12,443 nucleotides of DNA from NCBI GenBank assembly GCA_937907305.1, contig CALERQ010000198.1, positions 1 to 12,443 on the forward strand, written 5' to 3'. The notes beneath the pieces were generated by a model. The model had not been told where the DNA came from, ran no database searches, and saw nothing but the letters and a program-made list of their open reading frames with translations. Both the position numbers and the translations under genes were made by a program. Below, one piece after another: positions 12,195-12,443 of this stretch. The DNA comes from an uncultured Clostridia bacterium. Lineage in GTDB: Bacteria > Bacillota > Clostridia > Oscillospirales > Ruminococcaceae. The stretch's first letter is position 1, and every line of letters begins with the position of its first letter.

Positions 12195-12443
12195 ATGAGC
12201 GAGTACCTCACCCGTGAACGCAACCTGACCCTGCTTACCGACTACTACGAGTATACGATGGTGAACGGGTACTTCCATGCCGGCATTCAGGATAAGATCG
12301 CCGTGTTCGATGTCTTTTTCCGCCGTGTGCCGGAAAACGGCGGCTTTGCCATCTATGCTGGCCTGCAGCAGATCATTGAGCTTATCAATGGCCTTTCTTT
12401 TACCGAGGAGGACATCGAATACTTCCGTAAAAAGGGGTGCTTT
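12195..12443 (+). CDS. pncB: Nicotinate phosphoribosyltransferase, N-terminal part
   Basis: The first 83 codons of a gene that runs off the right edge. The enzyme joins nicotinate to phosphoribosyl pyrophosphate to make nicotinate mononucleotide, the entry of the NAD salvage pathway. The N-terminus matches the family clearly: RNLTLLTDYYEYTMVNGYF (about 9-27), where substrate-contacting residues sit, then FDVFFRRVPENGGFAIYAGL (about 38-57). The start ATG is preceded by AAAGGATG with about 9 bases of spacing. The catalytic histidine region lies beyond the window. Confidence 0.93.
   Translation, partial: MSEYLTRERNLTLLTDYYEYTMVNGYFHAGIQDKIAVFDVFFRRVPENGGFAIYAGLQQIIELINGLSFTEEDIEYFRKKGCF

Overview
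The window looks like chromosome of a Gram-positive gut-type Clostridia, most likely Oscillospiraceae/Ruminococcaceae (Faecalibacterium, Gemmiger or Subdoligranulum-like). The clues are strong AAGGAG-type ribosome binding sites, TATAAT promoters, GC-rich core genes, a DUF5662-type gene, and the set lgt, folD, rpsO, pnp, CorC-type CBS protein and pncB. The genus is inference from gene style; no marker for it is present.

Region 1 (1-1716) is visibly richer in A+T than the rest and looks accessory. It holds the start of an AraC-family regulator (minus), then an ECF sigma factor and a membrane protein whose genes overlap by ATGA, a typical sigma/anti-sigma pair. It ends in a stem-loop and a 24-bp perfect palindrome. 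The palindrome acts as a terminator and runs into the 3' end of a minus-strand tRNA-Pro(GGG) gene.

Region 2 (1717-4300) holds the tRNA, an unrecognised 147-aa protein (minus) and, divergent from it, a DUF5662 gene broken by a single-base deletion. These two divergent genes have back-to-back promoters that share one palindromic -35 box (TTGCAA), each with exactly 17 bp to a perfect TATAAT. A cation diffusion facilitator (minus) converges on the DUF5662 gene, with one terminator between them.

Region 3 (4300-9060) is core housekeeping on the plus strand. lgt (lipoprotein maturation) overlaps folD (one-carbon/folate metabolism). rpsO (ribosomal protein S15) follows with its own strong promoter and a structured leader, then pnp (polynucleotide phosphorylase) with a structured inter-gene RNA and a strong terminator.

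Region 4 (9060-12443) holds a CBS/CorC-type membrane protein starting at TTG and a 255-aa single-pass membrane protein in the same operon, ending in a strong terminator. A separate 179-aa exported or anchored protein follows. Next is an AT-rich gap with a 12-bp tandem repeat and a doubtful 62-codon frame, then the start of pncB (nicotinate phosphoribosyltransferase, NAD salvage), which runs off the window.

I found no CRISPR array, rRNA, insertion sequence or phage gene. The most interesting signals are regulatory and structural: the shared -35 divergent promoter, the palindrome that swallows the tRNA 3' end, and the frameshifted DUF5662 gene.
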